A DNA stretch of 64,000 nt. It comes from Metasolibacillus sp. (GTDB taxonomy: Bacteria; Bacillota; Bacilli; Bacillales_A; Planococcaceae). Made by a program: the position numbers and the translations under genes. The stretch spans positions 1 to 64,000 of the forward strand of contig NZ_JAMBIZ010000011.1 in NCBI RefSeq assembly GCF_025291715.1, given 5' to 3'. The notes beneath the pieces are model-generated. The model ran no database searches and was not told the DNA's origin. It saw nothing but the letters and a program-made list of their open reading frames with translations. Below, piece by piece: positions 62,752-64,000 of the stretch (position 1 is its first letter; each line of letters starts with the position of its first letter).

Positions 62752-62768
62752 TTTGACTATCTTTGACT
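62752..62768 (-). promoter_or_regulatory. CtsR operator
   Basis: On the minus strand AGTCAAA-GAT-AGTCAAA exactly matches the CtsR heptad direct repeat (R-GTCAAA, three-base spacer). It lies immediately downstream of the -10 element, so a bound repressor would block initiation. Confidence 0.95.
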
Positions 62769-62770
62769 TA

Positions 62771-62799
62771 ATTATAAAAACAGCGAAATCGAAATGCAA
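62771..62799 (-). promoter_or_regulatory. SigA promoter of ctsR-mcsA-mcsB-clpC
   Basis: On the minus strand TTGCAT (62794-62799) and a perfect TATAAT (62771-62776) are 17 bases apart. No SigB promoter was recognised beside it. Confidence 0.8.
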
Positions 62800-62833
62800 T
62801 TAAAAGCTCTCACGTAAATCGAAATTGTGTGAG

Positions 62834-62854
62834 AATTGTGTGTGTGCCTGGCAC
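62834..62854. repeat. half copy of the 55045-55089 palindrome
   Basis: AATTGTGTGTGTGCCTGGCAC (written in two parts: AATTGTGTGTG and TGCCTGGCAC) matches one arm of the palindrome at 55069-55089 at 19 of 21 positions. The other arm is not found next to it. Confidence 0.55.
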
Positions 62855-62865
62855 TCATACAATTA

Positions 62866-62900
62866 CAAAAAAAGCAAAACCTCATAATTGAAGTTTTGCC
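62866..62900 (-). terminator. terminator of the DUF4870-like gene
   Basis: GCAAAAC (62874-62880) and GTTTTGC (62893-62899) pair at 7 bp, followed on the minus strand by seven T's, 20 bases after the stop. It separates the gene from the ctsR operon. Confidence 0.8.
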
Positions 62901-62919
62901 CTTTTTCTTCTTTTTCAAA

Positions 62920-63225
62920 CTATACCCAGTTACCAACAATCGGATAGCTCCAAGGTGTTTCATTAATTGCTTTCACAATACCGATTATCGGCACAACAAT
63001 TAGCATAATGGAGAAAATAATTACAAATGGAATACCGATTAAAATGAACGATAAAAATCCGGAAATTGTAACTAACACCCACATCACGCCTTGGAACAAT
63101 AGTGCTTGTATCGATAAACGTTTTACGACCTCATCTGAACTAATTAAGAAAAACAAAATTGGCACTAATACTGGTGCAAAAAATGCGCTTGCATGAATAA
63201 TTACTTTTGACCATTTATCTTCCAT
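62920..63225 (-). CDS. small membrane protein, DUF4870-like
   Basis: This 101-aa protein has three hydrophobic segments (about 8-28, 43-63 and 65-87). ASAFFAPVLVPILFFL, an amphipathic middle and a Trp-containing end (PWSYPIVGNW) resemble DUF4870/Tic20-type small proteins. Function is unknown. The ATG is followed by EDKWSK and has an AGAGGTTG ribosome-binding site. Confidence 0.8.
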   Translation of the reverse strand: MEDKWSKVIIHASAFFAPVLVPILFFLISSDEVVKRLSIQALLFQGVMWVLVTISGFLSFILIGIPFVIIFSIMLIVVPIIGIVKAINETPWSYPIVGNWV

Positions 63226-63311
63226 TATAAATCAACCTCTCTTTTATATGTGTACTTTATATACGGTAGTAGGTTCTTGAAAGATTCACTTTTCACATAA
63301 AAAATTAATAA

Positions 63312-63524
63312 TTAGTATGGACCTCTATCGTCTGGATTATCACCAGCTTGCGAGAATAGAAAATAAGAAATAATTGCCGAAAAAACAACAGCCCCTACAA
63401 TAATTAAAAACTTATGTAATGAGGGTACATCTTCATATCTATTAAACACCATCATTGTTGATGAAACACCTACAACTGCCGAGAGTGGAATAACATATTT
63501 TAAACGTCCTTTATAAAATTTCAT
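63312..63524 (-). CDS. small membrane protein of unknown function
   Basis: The 70-aa protein has two hydrophobic segments (about 10-27 and 38-58), a positively charged N-terminus (KFYKGRLK) and an acidic tail (DNPDDRGPY). I recognise no family. GGAG lies upstream of the ATG. It is 86 bases before the neighbouring small membrane protein gene and may be cotranscribed. Confidence 0.65.
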   Translation of the reverse strand: MKFYKGRLKYVIPLSAVVGVSSTMMVFNRYEDVPSLHKFLIIVGAVVFSAIISYFLFSQAGDNPDDRGPY

Positions 63525-63708
63525 TAGTCGCTACTCCTTCATCATTTAATCACTTTCATTCTACCTTTTCATCTCCAAAAAGACAAACTTAGGCTTTAAA
63601 CAAAATATTGCAAAACTATTATCTTAAATAGTAGAATAGGAATGTTATACTTTCTATTCTTTAAGGATAGATAGACTATACCTACTATATAATGAGATGG
63701 AGAAAATA

Positions 63709-64000
63709 ATGGCGAATTGGTTTACAAAAAAGACTACTGAACAAACAACTTTTTTTGAAACATCAAAATATGTACAACAAGTTCAACTAGATGTTCATAA
63801 TTACCCTGATTTAGTGAAACAACTACAATTGCTTAATTTGACAACAGAGGACTTGGCTATTTTGAAGCAATTGCAGCCACTTGCTAAAGATTTAGTTCCT
63901 ACAATGGTTGAGCAATTTTATAGTGCAATTAGCTTACAATCGAATTTAGTATCGATTATACAAGCAAATTCACAAATCGACCGTTTAAAGAAAACTTTAA
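63709..64000 (+). CDS. globin-coupled sensor (HemAT-like), N-terminal part
   Basis: The reading frame is open from an ATG behind GATGGAG to the window edge (97 codons). It begins MANWFTKKTTEQTTFF; the segment LTTEDLAILKQLQPLAKDLVPTM and FYSAI resembles the protoglobin/globin-coupled sensor domain of HemAT. In HemAT a chemoreceptor signalling domain follows; whether it does here cannot be seen, as the gene is cut. The gap 63525-63708 holds only AT-rich, promoter-like sequence. Confidence 0.75.
   Translation, partial: MANWFTKKTTEQTTFFETSKYVQQVQLDVHNYPDLVKQLQLLNLTTEDLAILKQLQPLAKDLVPTMVEQFYSAISLQSNLVSIIQANSQIDRLKKTL

Overview
The window comes from a low-GC Gram-positive bacterium of the order Bacillales. 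The evidence is the B. subtilis-like order ctsR-mcsA-mcsB-clpC-radA ... sigH-rpmG-secE-nusG-rplKAJL-rpoBC-str-S10-spc-alpha-ecfA1A2T-truA-rplM-rpsI, strong AGGAGG ribosome-binding sites, a cysteine T-box, a CtsR operator, a Fur box, and rplJ and rplM leaders. Protein sequences and accessory genes feel closest to the Lysinibacillus/Solibacillus side of the Planococcaceae; this is an inference made without any database search. The window is given reversed to the usual map, so almost every gene is on the minus strand and transcription runs from high to low coordinates.

Layout from right to left (direction of transcription). 63709-64000 (+): start of a globin-coupled sensor, cut by the window edge. 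62920-63524: two small membrane proteins. 58183-62720: CtsR heat-shock operon (ctsR-mcsA-mcsB-clpC) with a promoter and an overlapping CtsR box. 56562-58054: soluble chemoreceptor and an unknown protein, inserted between clpC and radA. 55095-56471: radA. 54183-55039 (+): PadR regulator and DUF2812 membrane protein behind tandem operators, sitting where disA is normally found. 52947-54017 yacL and 52252-52935 ispD, then a Fur-controlled ferredoxin-NADP reductase-like gene (+, 51167-52219) and an EpsC-type serine acetyltransferase (49937-50878). 45983-49828: ispF, gltX, T-box and cysS. 43192-45978: mrnC, rlmB, rae1, sigH and rpmG. 38988-43159: secE, nusG, rplK, rplA, the L10 leader with rplJ-rplL, and a YbxB-type methyltransferase. 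26344-38659: rpoB, rpoC, the L7Ae-like gene, rpsL, rpsG, fusA and tuf.

Between tuf and rpsJ (19668-26299) lies an accessory island: an IS256-like transposase relic, a small membrane protein (+), a secreted protein with a long hydrophobic Gly-rich segment, and a complete Bce-type module (response regulator, intramembrane-sensing kinase, ABC ATPase, FtsX-like permease). Then follow the S10, spc and alpha clusters (4917-19240), the ECF energizing module with truA (1223-4457), and rplM-rpsI.

Main points for a second look: (1) a decayed, frameshifted methionine aminopeptidase gene (map) between adk and infA; (2) RpoB has Asn484 at the position of E. coli His526 in the rifampicin pocket; (3) the Bce module with a candidate secreted peptide toxin and a candidate immunity protein embedded in the ribosomal supercluster; (4) disA absent from its usual place and replaced by a PadR-DUF2812 pair with ordered operators; (5) a terminator/anti-terminator-like RNA structure upstream of ecfA1; (6) a Fur box in the isoprenoid/cysteine gene region; (7) two families of short palindromic repeats. 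Most other genes are ordinary housekeeping genes.
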